DNA of 64,000 bases from Paenibacillus apiarius (GCF_017052585.1 NZ_JAFFHZ010000001.1:2104501-2168500); one strand, 5' to 3'. Numbered from the stretch's first letter, positions 48,689-58,027 are shown. Notes: generated from the letters alone by a model not told the origin. Made by a program: numbers and translations.

Positions 48689-49349
48689 TCGCCTCTGCAA
48701 AATTTTCCGATTCACCCCCGTTCTGAGCAAGCTGCTTCACGAATTCCGCCAATGCATTTATGATGGACAAATCGTATTGATGGCGGTTCGAGTAGAAATA
48801 ACCCAGTATTTCTTCGTCCGACACTTCGATATCGCGGTAAGCTCGGGGCACCTTCATGGCCGCGTACACATCGGCGACGGCAGCAAGCCGCCCGATCGCC
48901 GGCACCTCCGTTCGTCCGGCTGGATATCCGCTTCCGTCTGCGCGTTCGTGATGATACAAGCAAAAATCTACAATGTCCTTATTCATTCCTAGATTTTGCA
49001 GAATGCCGACCCCCTCCGTCACGTGCTCTTCCAGTTCATTTCTCTGGCTTCCGTCCAGCTTCTTGTCCGATTTTAAAATGTCATCCCCCATGGACAGCTT
49101 GCCAATATCATGCAGCAGCCCGCCGAGATAGACTTCATCAATATGCATATGACGCAAAAATGCGCTCTTGAACCGCAAATGAATCAACAGCTGAACCGAC
49201 ACATATCCCGTAACGAGGGAATGCATGGCCGTAACGGCATCCCGGCATTTCAACGCCTCCAACAAAGCTTGGGCCTGCTTCCACTTGGTCCGGTGACGGT
49301 GATTCCGGCTCATGTCTGTATAGAATCTGCCTGATAGCTCAATTATCAT
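48663..49349 (-). CDS. HD-GYP domain protein, probable cyclic di-GMP phosphodiesterase
   Basis: 228 residues; ATG behind AGGAGGG. HD-GYP motifs: GGLLHDIGKLSMGDDIL (HD), HVTEGVGIL and YHHERADGSGYPAG (the GYP motif) followed by AAVADVYAAM. Metal-binding residues are present, so c-di-GMP hydrolysis is likely. The N-terminal 60 residues are helical without a known sensor. Opposite activity to the diguanylate cyclase at 24334-26139, but not near it. Confidence 0.9.
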   Translation of the reverse strand: MIIELSGRFYTDMSRNHRHRTKWKQAQALLEALKCRDAVTAMHSLVTGYVSVQLLIHLRFKSAFLRHMHIDEVYLGGLLHDIGKLSMGDDILKSDKKLDGSQRNELEEHVTEGVGILQNLGMNKDIVDFCLYHHERADGSGYPAGRTEVPAIGRLAAVADVYAAMKVPRAYRDIEVSDEEILGYFYSNRHQYDLSIINALAEFVKQLAQNGGESENFAEANGEKGARC

Positions 49350-49580
49350 GCTGGTTCCCTCCTATCCATTTTCTTCTTGTGTGCCGCAATGTTTACACCC
49401 TAACAAAAGACCGCACCGATGCATAGCGATTCGGCCGCTTTGTCCAAGCAACGTCCACAGACGATATTCATGTAATTTCCAGCACGCTGCCCAGCTGCTT
49501 TTGTCCTCAATCTGTCCACAAAAAAAGAACCACTATCGGTATGTGAGTCGAATAGTGGTTCCGTTATTATATTTTGGCGC

Positions 49581-51236
49581 TCAAATTAATTTGTCCAGCG
49601 TTGTCCTATTGTCATCCAACCAAGCGAGATGCTTCTCCAGCCAGCGTATCCAGTGGGCTTTATCCTTCGACTTCCAGTCCGCATGCTCCCAGTTCAACAG
49701 ATACCGCTGCTTGAACAGGCTGACAATAAACGGATCTTCAATCGAAATGTGAATGCTCTCCGCCGCCGAGCCCGTTTTGTGTCCTGACGGCTTGACACGA
49801 AGCTCAATTTGCAACTGGTTATCATCGAATAGAATGGCCCGGTTCAGCCGTTTATGCTCTATATCTTGAAGGTTGTATACAAGCAAGTTAACGGTTGGAT
49901 TACCCAGCATCTGCATCAAATACTCGATGCATTCTATCCGTTCCTGTACCGAGAAATGCAGATCGACACCGAACAGCGTCAATTTTCCCGTTCGCACGAA
50001 CTGCATGAAGGTGGATTTGGACAGCTTGCAATAAAATTTGTAACTGGTCATTTGCGTCAACATAAGCGCTCTTTTTTCCCGCATGTTATGGATAAATTCA
50101 TCTTGGTTGCCGGAAAATAGCGGTAGCTTCAATTGTTCAAGCACACGTTCGAACAGCTTGTCCGGCATGAATATGGTCGGAATATTGCGCAACAGAATGT
50201 ACATGTCCCCTGCAAGATAATTCCATTCCTCCGCATCGGCCGTAATGGCCGGATCTTGATCATGCGTGCGAATGAGCGGGCGGAATGTCTTCAGCACGTT
50301 GCGATAATACATAAGCATCTGGCCTACGGCTTCGGTATTGCGCACGATAATCGTCAGATCTCTTCCCTGATCATGGAGTTGATAACTTAGTAATGCTCCA
50401 ACACCGGATATGACGGTTACTCTATCGATGGATATCAGCTTATAATTGCTGCTCGGCATGAAGTAGTTGATTTCGGGGCATTGGATATGTACGGCTATCA
50501 GTTTTTTGAACGAATCATACGAGATTTCCTCATATAGATCGTGGATATATCCGACAGCAAGCCCCCATCCTTGCCGCGATAGCTGCTTGAGCTGACGGAT
50601 GAGGCCCTGACGCATGTCTTCGGGCTCGCTCAGCATGTCACTCCCCCACCGTACGATGCTGATAAGCTGCTTGTCCGCGACATCTCCGGCTTTGCCCGCT
50701 TCTTTCAGCAATGCAAGCAGCGCTTGATGGTAGCTTTCCGAATGGCCGCAAATTTCGGCTCCAGCAGGAATAGGATAGTCCGCACAGACAGGCTGCATGG
50801 ACTGTCCATCCGCTGCCGCCATGTCAGGGCTGGCTCCGTCCGCTCCGCTGGCTGCGAACGGCCATGACGCATGATGGCGCTTGGAAAATTTGGAGACCGT
50901 ATATGCATGCTGCAGAGCGTGCTCCACCCATTGCTCGTAATGTTTCTGACGAGGCATGGAAGAGAAGCTCTCTTCCGGTTCCGCGGCGTAGCAGAGCAGC
51001 AGCGGTCTGATTCGGTCTTCCATCGGAGAATCGGGCACGATGAGCCCGGCGATCTCAGCGGCGATGGAATTGCACAGGCGCGCCATGCTGTTCTGCTGCG
51101 GGAGCCGCTGCCCGGTCATCCATTTATATACAGACGACACCTCGAAGTGAAGCGTATGCGCCAAACGACGTGCCGTCAATCCAGTGATGTCCATCATCGT
51201 CTTGAGGCATCTGGAAAAAGTCAGTCTGTCACTCAT
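49581..51236 (-). CDS. Large HTH protein of unknown function
   Basis: 551 residues. Residues 8-50 (FSRCLKTMMDITGLTARRLAHTLHFEVSSVYKWMTGQRLP) are a Cro/C1-type helix-turn-helix (reads 'Tarrla..l..e.s.vykW.tG.r.P'). The remaining 500 residues carry no domain I know. They include a region with GLAVGYIHDLYEEISYDSFKKLIAVHIQCPEINYFMP and a C-terminal HISIEDPFIVSLFKQRYLLNWEH. It may be a regulator that senses through its long C-terminal part; similar large HTH proteins appear in Paenibacillus as orphans. Its ribosome site is weak. Confidence 0.65.
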   Translation of the reverse strand: MSDRLTFSRCLKTMMDITGLTARRLAHTLHFEVSSVYKWMTGQRLPQQNSMARLCNSIAAEIAGLIVPDSPMEDRIRPLLLCYAAEPEESFSSMPRQKHYEQWVEHALQHAYTVSKFSKRHHASWPFAASGADGASPDMAAADGQSMQPVCADYPIPAGAEICGHSESYHQALLALLKEAGKAGDVADKQLISIVRWGSDMLSEPEDMRQGLIRQLKQLSRQGWGLAVGYIHDLYEEISYDSFKKLIAVHIQCPEINYFMPSSNYKLISIDRVTVISGVGALLSYQLHDQGRDLTIIVRNTEAVGQMLMYYRNVLKTFRPLIRTHDQDPAITADAEEWNYLAGDMYILLRNIPTIFMPDKLFERVLEQLKLPLFSGNQDEFIHNMREKRALMLTQMTSYKFYCKLSKSTFMQFVRTGKLTLFGVDLHFSVQERIECIEYLMQMLGNPTVNLLVYNLQDIEHKRLNRAILFDDNQLQIELRVKPSGHKTGSAAESIHISIEDPFIVSLFKQRYLLNWEHADWKSKDKAHWIRWLEKHLAWLDDNRTTLDKLI

Positions 51237-51287
51237 TTTATTTCATCTGCTTTCATTATTGAAAAATAAGACTTGAATTGACTTACT

Positions 51288-52073
51288 CTATACTGAAAAC
51301 CGGCTCGAAAATTCAGCGCTGAGAGGTTCATTGTCGGAAAACAAATCCGGGAACTCACGCAGCATCTCGAGCAGCAGCTCTGTCATTCCCGCCGTAGCGC
51401 ATACACGCGCTTCGGCATCGCCGAATGTGCCCTTATGCATGACGCCTCTCTCCTCGAACACACCCTCTACCTTCCAGAAATGCTCTGACCAATTCTTCCC
51501 GCAATGCCTCCGGGAAGGGACCGGTATTTCCGTGCCGTCAGGCAGCACCGTGTACAGCAGTTCCGGTTCATCGGCGATCCGTCCGGGAATATCGGCCCAT
51601 TCTTCCACCCCGTGCATGAACGTATTCCGCCGCAGATCGACGCCAATAAGCAAGATGGCGGCCTGCTTGTCGAGCAGCTTGCCCCAGACAGATTCCCTCG
51701 CGCATGGGGTATCGCATCGTTCGTCTCCGCTTGTAAAAGCCGAGGCGTCTGCTCCCAATGCCGCCACTGAATGCGTCGGATGCCAAGAACGCACCACGCC
51801 TTGACGTTTGCGGAATAGTTCCGGCAATATGCCTATGCAAGAGGGAGAGTCGTCCACATGGAACTTCGGGTTGTCCGCATTAATGTTCGCCCATGTATGG
51901 GTAGGCAGCACCAGCAACCCGTCCTGCATATATTCCGACAATGCATCGAGCACTGTATCGGCACCTTGCTCCAACTGGCCCATGCTCTTTAATGAAGAGT
52001 GGACGAGCAGCGTGCCATATCTGTCGATGCCCAACTGCTCCAATTGCTTCATCAAGCTTGCTTTCGTATGCAC
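51288..52073 (-). CDS. AAC(3)-family N-acetyltransferase
   Basis: 261 residues; GTG start 6 bases after AGGAGG. Family features: LLVHSSLKSMGQLEQGADTVLDAL, LVLPTHTWANINADNP and RSWHPTHSVAALG (catalytic-site His), then a wide acceptor site. Members acetylate the 3-amino group of aminoglycosides. Many chromosomal YokD-like copies in Bacillota have no proven resistance role, so resistance should not be assumed. Confidence 0.88.
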   Translation of the reverse strand: MHTKASLMKQLEQLGIDRYGTLLVHSSLKSMGQLEQGADTVLDALSEYMQDGLLVLPTHTWANINADNPKFHVDDSPSCIGILPELFRKRQGVVRSWHPTHSVAALGADASAFTSGDERCDTPCARESVWGKLLDKQAAILLIGVDLRRNTFMHGVEEWADIPGRIADEPELLYTVLPDGTEIPVPSRRHCGKNWSEHFWKVEGVFEERGVMHKGTFGDAEARVCATAGMTELLLEMLREFPDLFSDNEPLSAEFSSRFSV

Positions 52074-52149
52074 AGCAATCCTCCTCTACAGACCCCATGC
52101 CTATAGTATACCTGATGTTATGAACGGTTCATATTGACATAACGGATCG

Positions 52150-53253
52150 TCAACGGGCGGCAATTCTCCGGCTAATGAACGAATCGAAGCCCGCTTTGAT
52201 GACGGCCACAATCGGTACGGATACAAACATGCCGATAATGCCGAACCATCCTCCGCCGATAATAATCGCGAGTATAATCCAGATCGGGCCAATTCCGACT
52301 TTGTTGCCCAAAATTTTCGGTCCAATAAGATACCCGTCCAATTGCTGCACCAGGAAAATGAACAAAATAATCCATAGCGTCTGGGCCGGGGATACGAACA
52401 AGGTAATGATGCCGACAATGACCATACCCATGAACGGACCGAAATACGGGATCACATTCGTCACTGCCACAATCAAGCTCGATAGCAGCGCGTACGGCGA
52501 TTGCAGGATGAGCAGGCCTGCAAATACAATAGTGCCGATAACCGTCGCATCCAAGATAACGCCGACGAAGTATTGCGAGAAGATGTTGTCCGTCCGCTTG
52601 ACGATCGCAATGATCGAGTCAGCCCGCTCCTTGGACAGCAGCGCATACAATATTTTGACGGAACCCGCGCCAATCTTCTCCTTATCCTTCAGCAAATAAA
52701 TCGAAATGATAAAACCGATGACTAAATTAAGCAGCGTGGAAGTAAACGTAAGCAGACTGGACAGCAAATTATTCAAAATCAATTTGAGAAAGTCGCTGAT
52801 GTGACTGGAAACGGAACTCAAATACGAGCCCAGCTTCTCGCCTAATCCCGAACGGATAAACCATTCTTGCTCCAGCACATTCGATCGTATCCATACATCA
52901 CTGCTTGCCAGATAACTCGGCATATTGGCCAGCAGATTGCTGACGCTAGAGATGACCCTTGGCGTAATCACCGTGATGCACAGCACGATAATACCGAGAA
53001 ATAACGTGTACACGAGCAATATACTGTACATTCGCTTCAAACGGGTCTTGGCCAGCAATTTTTTCTCCAAAAGGTTCACGAGCGGCCGCAGCAAATACGC
53101 GATGAAAAAAGCAATGAAGAGCGGCGTAAGCATGGTTAAGAAAGAAACGACAACACCCAGTACATTATCGATATTGTCAACAAGCTTGTACAGCACCAAT
53201 CCAATGGTGAACAAGCCCAAATAATACAGCGTTCTCCGATCCTTGAACATCAT
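52150..53253 (-). CDS. AI-2E family transporter (YdgG/PerM-like)
   Basis: 367 residues with seven or eight membrane helices. Signature regions are FIAFFIAYLLRPLVNLLEKKL, a long amphipathic central domain, and NVIPYFGPFMGMVIVGIITLF followed by QLDGYLIGPKILGNKVGIGPIWIILAIIIGGGWFG. The family name comes from an early link with autoinducer-2 export; several members are in fact ion/proton exchangers. ATG 53250 has slightly better spacing from GGAGG. Confidence 0.92.
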   Translation of the reverse strand: MMFKDRRTLYYLGLFTIGLVLYKLVDNIDNVLGVVVSFLTMLTPLFIAFFIAYLLRPLVNLLEKKLLAKTRLKRMYSILLVYTLFLGIIVLCITVITPRVISSVSNLLANMPSYLASSDVWIRSNVLEQEWFIRSGLGEKLGSYLSSVSSHISDFLKLILNNLLSSLLTFTSTLLNLVIGFIISIYLLKDKEKIGAGSVKILYALLSKERADSIIAIVKRTDNIFSQYFVGVILDATVIGTIVFAGLLILQSPYALLSSLIVAVTNVIPYFGPFMGMVIVGIITLFVSPAQTLWIILFIFLVQQLDGYLIGPKILGNKVGIGPIWIILAIIIGGGWFGIIGMFVSVPIVAVIKAGFDSFISRRIAAR

Positions 53254-53338
53254 GACCTCCGGGACTGTAATTTTCGTATATACAGATTAGTATATATGGA
53301 TTACGTTTTGAACTACAAATGGTTGCCAATCATAAAAC

Positions 53339-53370
53339 AAGCCGGCATCTGTCGAAACAGACGCCGGCTT
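53339..53370 (-). terminator. Terminator of the DoxX gene
   Basis: AAGCCGGC and GCCGGCTT frame an inner CTGTC/GACAG region. On the minus strand it is followed by GTTTTATG. Confidence 0.8.
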
Positions 53371-53413
53371 GCGGTCGAACGGGAAGGGGATGAAGCTTAT
53401 TGCTTATTTTCGA

Positions 53414-53812
53414 TTATTTTTGCTCCGCAGAACGGCCGAACATAAGCCGGTCAAGCGAAAGCAGGGAACTGCCGCTTACGAGCAAATGCAAAGACATCGC
53501 GATTAACGCCACATCAAGCTCGTAACCGCCGATGAAGCCCATTGACAATTTGACCGTCGCAACCGCACCCAGCATAATGATGAAAAATGCCCCGGCAATG
53601 ATTCGCGTGCCAAGACCGAGCACCATGCAGATGCCCCCTACCAGCTCTATCGCGGCAACGACATACGCCATAAACCCGGGAATGCCTACGCTATCGAAAA
53701 ATCCGGACGTATTTTCAATCCCGCCTTGGAATTTTTGCAAGCCGTGCGCAAAGAATATAACACCAAGCACCAAACGAATAATTAAAGAACCTGCTTCTTT
53801 GTTTGCAAACAT
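53414..53812 (-). CDS. DoxX family membrane protein
   Basis: 132 residues from ATG 53812, behind AGGAGG. Four membrane helices, with the family sequences LIIRLVLGVIFFAHGLQKFQGG, FMAYVVAAIELVGGICMVLGLGTRIIA and YELDVALIAMSLHLLVSGSSLLSLD. DoxX relatives act in redox and sulfur stress at the membrane. A BlaI-type operator sits in its promoter, so the neighbouring blaI/M56 pair probably controls it. Confidence 0.9.
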   Translation of the reverse strand: MFANKEAGSLIIRLVLGVIFFAHGLQKFQGGIENTSGFFDSVGIPGFMAYVVAAIELVGGICMVLGLGTRIIAGAFFIIMLGAVATVKLSMGFIGGYELDVALIAMSLHLLVSGSSLLSLDRLMFGRSAEQK

Positions 53813-53852
53813 AATGAAATCCTCCTCATTTGAATGATTGTACATTTTTCAA

Positions 53853-53867
53853 ACTACATGTTGTAGT
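53853..53867. promoter_or_regulatory. BlaI-type operator before the DoxX gene
   Basis: ACTACATGTTGTAGT, an inverted repeat ACTAC-N5-GTAGT, about 40 bases upstream of the DoxX start. It shares the pattern with the blaI operator at 55168-55182. Confidence 0.75.
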
Positions 53868-53885
53868 GCAATATGTTAAAAAAAA

Positions 53886-54734
53886 TTAGGACAAAGCAAC
53901 AATAAACATCGCGCACAGCGCGAGCAGCACCTGCAGCGAGATCATCGCCGGCGTAAACGGCAGCTTCCACGAATCATCCGTCTCCGGATCGACCAGTTGT
54001 TGAATACGGTAGTTGATCGACGTGTCGGCAAATGACACATAGGAGAACGGCATCGGTGCCGCTTGGCCGCGTTTCAGCATTTTGAACAGAGCGCTGCCTA
54101 AATGCGCCGGTGTCCCAAGCCGGCTGATCGCATAATGGTCCGCCAGCACTTCTCTGGCGATTTTATATTTTTGTCTTGACCATTTCAGGATCGGAAGGTA
54201 CCACATAATCGATGCAAACAGCGATACCGCAAAGGTCTTGAGCGGGTCTCTATGCTTCAGGTGATACATCTCATGATAGATGACCGCCTCGAGCTCATTG
54301 CTGTCCAGCAGTTCCATCAGGCCGGTGGAAATAACAATTCTCGGCTTCCACAAGCCCATCGTAAACGCAATCGGCGATCGGCATTCGATGACGACGATTC
54401 GTTCCCTACCGCCATTATAAGTGCGGTTGAAGGCTTCGGTGTGCCATTCGTGCCGATAGGTCTTTAATCTTTTATAGGCATTCTTGGAAAGCGCGGTCTG
54501 TCTTACTGCTGCAAACAGCATTAAGAACAACGTATAAAAGACTAAAGCGTCAAGAGCGTAAACAAACGTGGACAAGCCGTAATTCTGCATCAACGTCGAG
54601 CATGCCTCGACGAGGTTAAAATGCAGCTCCCAGCCTGCGAGTACCTGCATCGCGTACATTCCCATCTGACACAGAACGATTGCCGCAATCAGAACGGACG
54701 ACCCGAAAATGAGCCTTGATCGATTATTCCACAT
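53886..54734 (-). CDS. M56 (BlaR1/MecR1-like) membrane metallopeptidase without sensor domain
   Basis: 282 residues with about four membrane helices. Zinc site VIYHEMYHLKHRD (HExxH) and the family's IECRSPIAFTMGLWKPRIVISTGLMELL. BlaR1 is about 600 residues with an extracellular penicillin-binding sensor; here that part is missing and the protein ends in a membrane helix. It should cleave the BlaI-like repressor upon an unknown membrane signal. It begins 3 bases after the repressor stop. Confidence 0.88.
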   Translation of the reverse strand: MWNNRSRLIFGSSVLIAAIVLCQMGMYAMQVLAGWELHFNLVEACSTLMQNYGLSTFVYALDALVFYTLFLMLFAAVRQTALSKNAYKRLKTYRHEWHTEAFNRTYNGGRERIVVIECRSPIAFTMGLWKPRIVISTGLMELLDSNELEAVIYHEMYHLKHRDPLKTFAVSLFASIMWYLPILKWSRQKYKIAREVLADHYAISRLGTPAHLGSALFKMLKRGQAAPMPFSYVSFADTSINYRIQQLVDPETDDSWKLPFTPAMISLQVLLALCAMFIVALS

Positions 54735-54737
54735 GGA

Positions 54738-55151
54738 TTACGTATCCTTTTTCCACTCTTTTATTTTTTGCTCAAGCTTATCCAGCAGTCCTTCATCCAC
54801 ATCCTCCAAAGCATCGAGCATATGATTGACAACAAGAGGACCGAATTCATCCATCAGCTCGTGCGTCAGCTCCTTGGATTGTGTATCCAGGAACGATTCG
54901 CGGCACAATACCGGGTGAAATAACGAAGTTCTTCCTTCCGTCCGCTTGAGCAGAATCCCCTTCTCTACCAGTCGGTTCATCACCGTCATGACGGTATTGA
55001 AATTGAAATTCTTCTCTTGCTCCAGCTTCTTCTGAACGTCTTTAATCGACATTTCATTGCCGTCCCACAGGATGTTCATAATCTTGGCCTCCAACGGTCC
55101 AAAGAAACGATTCAATCCGCTCTCGTGAAACTTGAAGTTCTGAATCTTCAT
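54738..55151 (-). CDS. BlaI/MecI family transcriptional repressor
   Basis: 137 residues from ATG 55151 (MKIQNFKFHESGLNRF). Winged helix: LGPLEAKIMNILW-like FGPLEAKIMNILWDGNEMSIKDVQKKLEQ, FNFNTVMTVMNRLVEKGILLKR; dimerisation tail after FHPVLCRESF. The protease-sensitive site of the family would lie near residues 100-103. It lies upstream of and coupled to the M56 gene. Operators before its own gene and before DoxX share ACTAC-N5-GTAGT. Confidence 0.9.
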   Translation of the reverse strand: MKIQNFKFHESGLNRFFGPLEAKIMNILWDGNEMSIKDVQKKLEQEKNFNFNTVMTVMNRLVEKGILLKRTEGRTSLFHPVLCRESFLDTQSKELTHELMDEFGPLVVNHMLDALEDVDEGLLDKLEQKIKEWKKDT

Positions 55152-55167
55152 CACTGCACGACCCCCC

Positions 55168-55182
55168 ACTACGAATTGTAGT
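55168..55182. promoter_or_regulatory. BlaI-type operator before the blaI-like gene
   Basis: ACTACGAATTGTAGT, extended by C and G to a 17-bp inverted repeat, 17 bases upstream of the start. It implies self-repression. Confidence 0.8.
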
Positions 55183-55237
55183 GTGAAACCGGAGCACATG
55201 TCAAGTATGTCCATATTTAGGTATGATTATGGTCTGC

Positions 55238-55283
55238 AAGCGAGCCGCCTTCATCGATTGATGTGCGCGAAGCGGCTCGCTGT
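55238..55283 (-). terminator. Probable terminator of cardiolipin synthase
   Basis: AGCGAGCCGC and GCGGCTCGCT form a 10-bp stem with a 25-base loop, directly after the gene stop. No strong T tract, so moderate confidence. Confidence 0.5.
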
Positions 55284-55298
55284 TAGTAAAGCTATATT

Positions 55299-56753
55299 TT
55301 ACAATATCGGCGACAGCAGGCGGGAGATCGACTCGACGAAGCGGCTGCCGATGCCTCTCCGATTGTATTCGGGCCACGTCAATAGACGCGCATCCCGCAT
55401 ATCGTCTTCGAAGATGCGCTCCAACCGCCTACCTATCTCACCGTCATAGACAAAGGCATTTACTTCGAAGTTCAACTCGAAGCTGCGATGATCCATATTG
55501 GCCGTGCCGACCGAAGCCGCTTGTCCGTCCACCACGACCGTTTTGGCATGAAGAAATCCTTTCTCATACCAATAGCAGCTCGCTCCTGCGCGCAGCAGCT
55601 CTCCCAAATACGAATTGGAAGCCCACTGCACGACCCGGCTGTCCCCTTTTCTCGGTATCATGATGCGCACATCCACTCCAGACTGAACGGCAACCTTGAG
55701 CGCCGTCAGCACACTATCATCCGGTACCAAATACGGCGTTTGCAAATAAATTCTTTCCTTTGCCTCGAAAAAGAGCTTGATCAGGCCGTTGCGAATTTGC
55801 TGCTTGTCCGAATCCGGTCCGCTCGCCACGATTTGCACTGCTTTGCTGCCGTTCGTATTGATCTCCGGAAAATACGCTGGATCAAACGGAATGTATTGCT
55901 GCGCCGCAATCGACCAATCGAGCATGAACTGGGCCTGCAGCCGATGAACGGCATCCCCCCTAATCACGAGGTGAGTGTCGCGCCAATGCCCTATTTTCGG
56001 GTCTAATCCCAGATACTCGTTCCCGATATTGAACCCGCCGACAAAGCCGACTTCCCCGTCGATAACCGCGATTTTGCGGTGATTCCGATAGTTGACCCGC
56101 AGATTCAAATAGGGAATCCGGGACGGGAAGAATCGGTATACCTCTCCACCGGCAGCCCGCAAACCTTGAAGAGCGTTCTCCTTCAATCCGGGCGAACCGA
56201 TGTCATCATACAAGAGCCGCACCTCCAATCCTTGCCGCGCTTGAGCGGTCAGAGCATCGATGACCCTTGTGCCCGTCTCGTCGCCCGCCAATTTGTAATA
56301 GAGCAGATGAACATGCTTCGCGGCGTTATGTATGCGCGCAATGAGCTCATCCATTTTTTCATGGCCATCCGTAATGATGTCAATTTCATTGTTCTGCGTC
56401 AACGGCGAGTAATTGTTCGCCAGGTTCATATAGATTAGATGCTCGTATTTCCGGTTCGAAGGCTGCCGATACTGAAACTCGCCTTGCTGCATCTGCCGCA
56501 CCTGCACGGCAATTTCGTCCCGGACAAGCCGCTCCGTGCGGGGCTTTATTTTATATACTTTTTGGCGGGCCATATTTTGCCCAATCAAGATGTAGACGAG
56601 AAAGCCGATGTATGGCAAAAACAGCAGCAGCATGAGCCAAGCCCATGTCACGCCGACGTTGCGCCGCTCCAGAAAGATGATGACCGCCGCGAACAAGAAG
56701 TTGATAACGACGATCCACTTCGCCAAAAAGTTGATTGCTTCCGACATCCACAT
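55299..56753 (-). CDS. cls: Cardiolipin synthase (phospholipase D family)
   Basis: 484 residues. Two N-terminal membrane helices, then two HKD motifs: NYRNHRKIAVIDGEVGFVGGFNIGNEYLG and GFLHAKTVVVDGQAASVGTANMDHRSFELN. These form one active site that joins two phosphatidylglycerol molecules to make cardiolipin. Length is normal for Cls. ATG follows AGGAG. No clear operon partner; the esterase gene lies upstream in the same direction. Confidence 0.93.
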   Translation of the reverse strand: MWMSEAINFLAKWIVVINFLFAAVIIFLERRNVGVTWAWLMLLLFLPYIGFLVYILIGQNMARQKVYKIKPRTERLVRDEIAVQVRQMQQGEFQYRQPSNRKYEHLIYMNLANNYSPLTQNNEIDIITDGHEKMDELIARIHNAAKHVHLLYYKLAGDETGTRVIDALTAQARQGLEVRLLYDDIGSPGLKENALQGLRAAGGEVYRFFPSRIPYLNLRVNYRNHRKIAVIDGEVGFVGGFNIGNEYLGLDPKIGHWRDTHLVIRGDAVHRLQAQFMLDWSIAAQQYIPFDPAYFPEINTNGSKAVQIVASGPDSDKQQIRNGLIKLFFEAKERIYLQTPYLVPDDSVLTALKVAVQSGVDVRIMIPRKGDSRVVQWASNSYLGELLRAGASCYWYEKGFLHAKTVVVDGQAASVGTANMDHRSFELNFEVNAFVYDGEIGRRLERIFEDDMRDARLLTWPEYNRRGIGSRFVESISRLLSPIL

Positions 56754-56772
56754 TCGCTTGTTTTCTCCTGTT

Positions 56773-57564
56773 CTATGCCTGTTCCTCGTTGTTCAGGGGC
56801 AGCCAGCGGAGCACATCCTGAATCCGGGCATCCCAATAGGCCCAATCATGCGTTCCCGGACCTTCCTCGTACGTGTAAGCAAGAGCCGTCTGCTGCGCGG
56901 CATCGCGGAATAACACATTATCTTCGTATAAGAAGTCCTCGGTGCCGCAGCATTGATACAGCTTCGGCTTCGCGCCTTCCTTCCGGCCGCATTCCGCCAG
57001 CAGGTGAAACAAGTCGTTCCGAGTCCCCTTTATATCCGCTTCGCCGTAAATCAGCTTATAATCCAGCGGCATCATGTCCTCGCGAAAGTACGGGTTCGCC
57101 ATATTGACCGCGCCGGACAAGCTTGCCGCTGCCGCAATGCGGTCCGGATGGGACAGCGCCCATTTGAACGCGCCGTAACCGCCCATGGACAACCCCGCGA
57201 CGAAATTGTGTTCGCGCTCCGGTGACAACGGGAAGAAATCCCGCGCAATCATGGGCAGCTCCTCCGTCACAAACGTCCAATAGTTATACCCATGGGCCAT
57301 ATCGGTATAGAAGCTGCGCTGCACCTGGGGCATGACGACGGCGAGTCCCAGCGGGGCAACATATCGCTCGATCGAGGTGCGCCGCAGCCAGTTCGTATTA
57401 TCATCCGACAGCCCATGCAGCAGATACAGCGTTGGATGGAGCTGCTTGCGCACCGCGATATTTTCAACCCCATACTGCGTCTTCGTGCTCTGTGGCAGTA
57501 TGACGGTCATGGATGTGTGGAACCCCAACACTTCGGAATAAAAACTGCAGTTGATTAGAGCCAC
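56773..57564 (-). CDS. Alpha/beta hydrolase, esterase D-like
   Basis: 263 residues from GTG 57564 (VALINCSFYSEVLG), about 9 bases after AAGGGG; ATG 57582 is possible but lies in that ribosome site. Nucleophile elbow VAGLSMGGYGAFKWAL (GxSxG), oxyanion HG in LYLLHGLSDD, catalytic His in GPGTHDWAYWD. Esterase D/S-formylglutathione hydrolase-like enzymes cleave short acyl esters. No signal peptide. Confidence 0.88.
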   Translation of the reverse strand: MALINCSFYSEVLGFHTSMTVILPQSTKTQYGVENIAVRKQLHPTLYLLHGLSDDNTNWLRRTSIERYVAPLGLAVVMPQVQRSFYTDMAHGYNYWTFVTEELPMIARDFFPLSPEREHNFVAGLSMGGYGAFKWALSHPDRIAAAASLSGAVNMANPYFREDMMPLDYKLIYGEADIKGTRNDLFHLLAECGRKEGAKPKLYQCCGTEDFLYEDNVLFRDAAQQTALAYTYEEGPGTHDWAYWDARIQDVLRWLPLNNEEQA

Positions 57565-57844
57565 TCCTCTATCCCCTTCCATGTTTGCTTGTAGAGGTTA
57601 TTAAAAAAGCATATTTAGCGAACTTGCATTTCGAACAGGTCGTTCAAAAATTCTACTTTAGTATCACAAGGCCATTCTGGCTGCATATTCGGCATCCAAT
57701 CTTGCAATCAACCTCAGCTTTATCATAACCGATATTAAGCCGGCGCAAAAGACGAGCCCCACTGTCAATTCACCATAGGAAAACATGCAGCCTGTCCTGT
57801 TTTAAAATGTGGTTTTCACACTTGGAGAAGAGGGATTGAGGCCG

Positions 57845-58027
57845 TCAACTGCAAATATGCAATTGTTTTTGCGCAACACCACCCATATTAAGCATTTGAA
57901 CTGCAAATGTGCAGTTCAAAACGAGGAAACTACCATTATTTATGAGATTACGCAAAAATTAACTGCACTTTTGCAGGCTAGCGTGACGAAAGACGAAAAA
58001 AGGAATTTTCAAATGTATATTTGCAGT
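57845..58027 (+). repeat. Cluster of AACTGCA/TGCAGTT palindromes
   Basis: Four related sites: AACTGCAAATATGCAATT at 57847, TGAACTGCAAATGTGCAGTTCA-type palindrome at 57898-57917, AACTGCACTTTTGCAGG at 57961, and TATATTTGCAGTT at 58016. They lie in the 763-base gap 57565-58327, which has no convincing gene. Confidence 0.55.

Noticed and set aside
51288-52073. Acquired aminoglycoside resistance gene
   Set aside because: AAC(3)-fold is clear, but no mobile element flanks it and chromosomal relatives in Bacillota often lack a resistance role.
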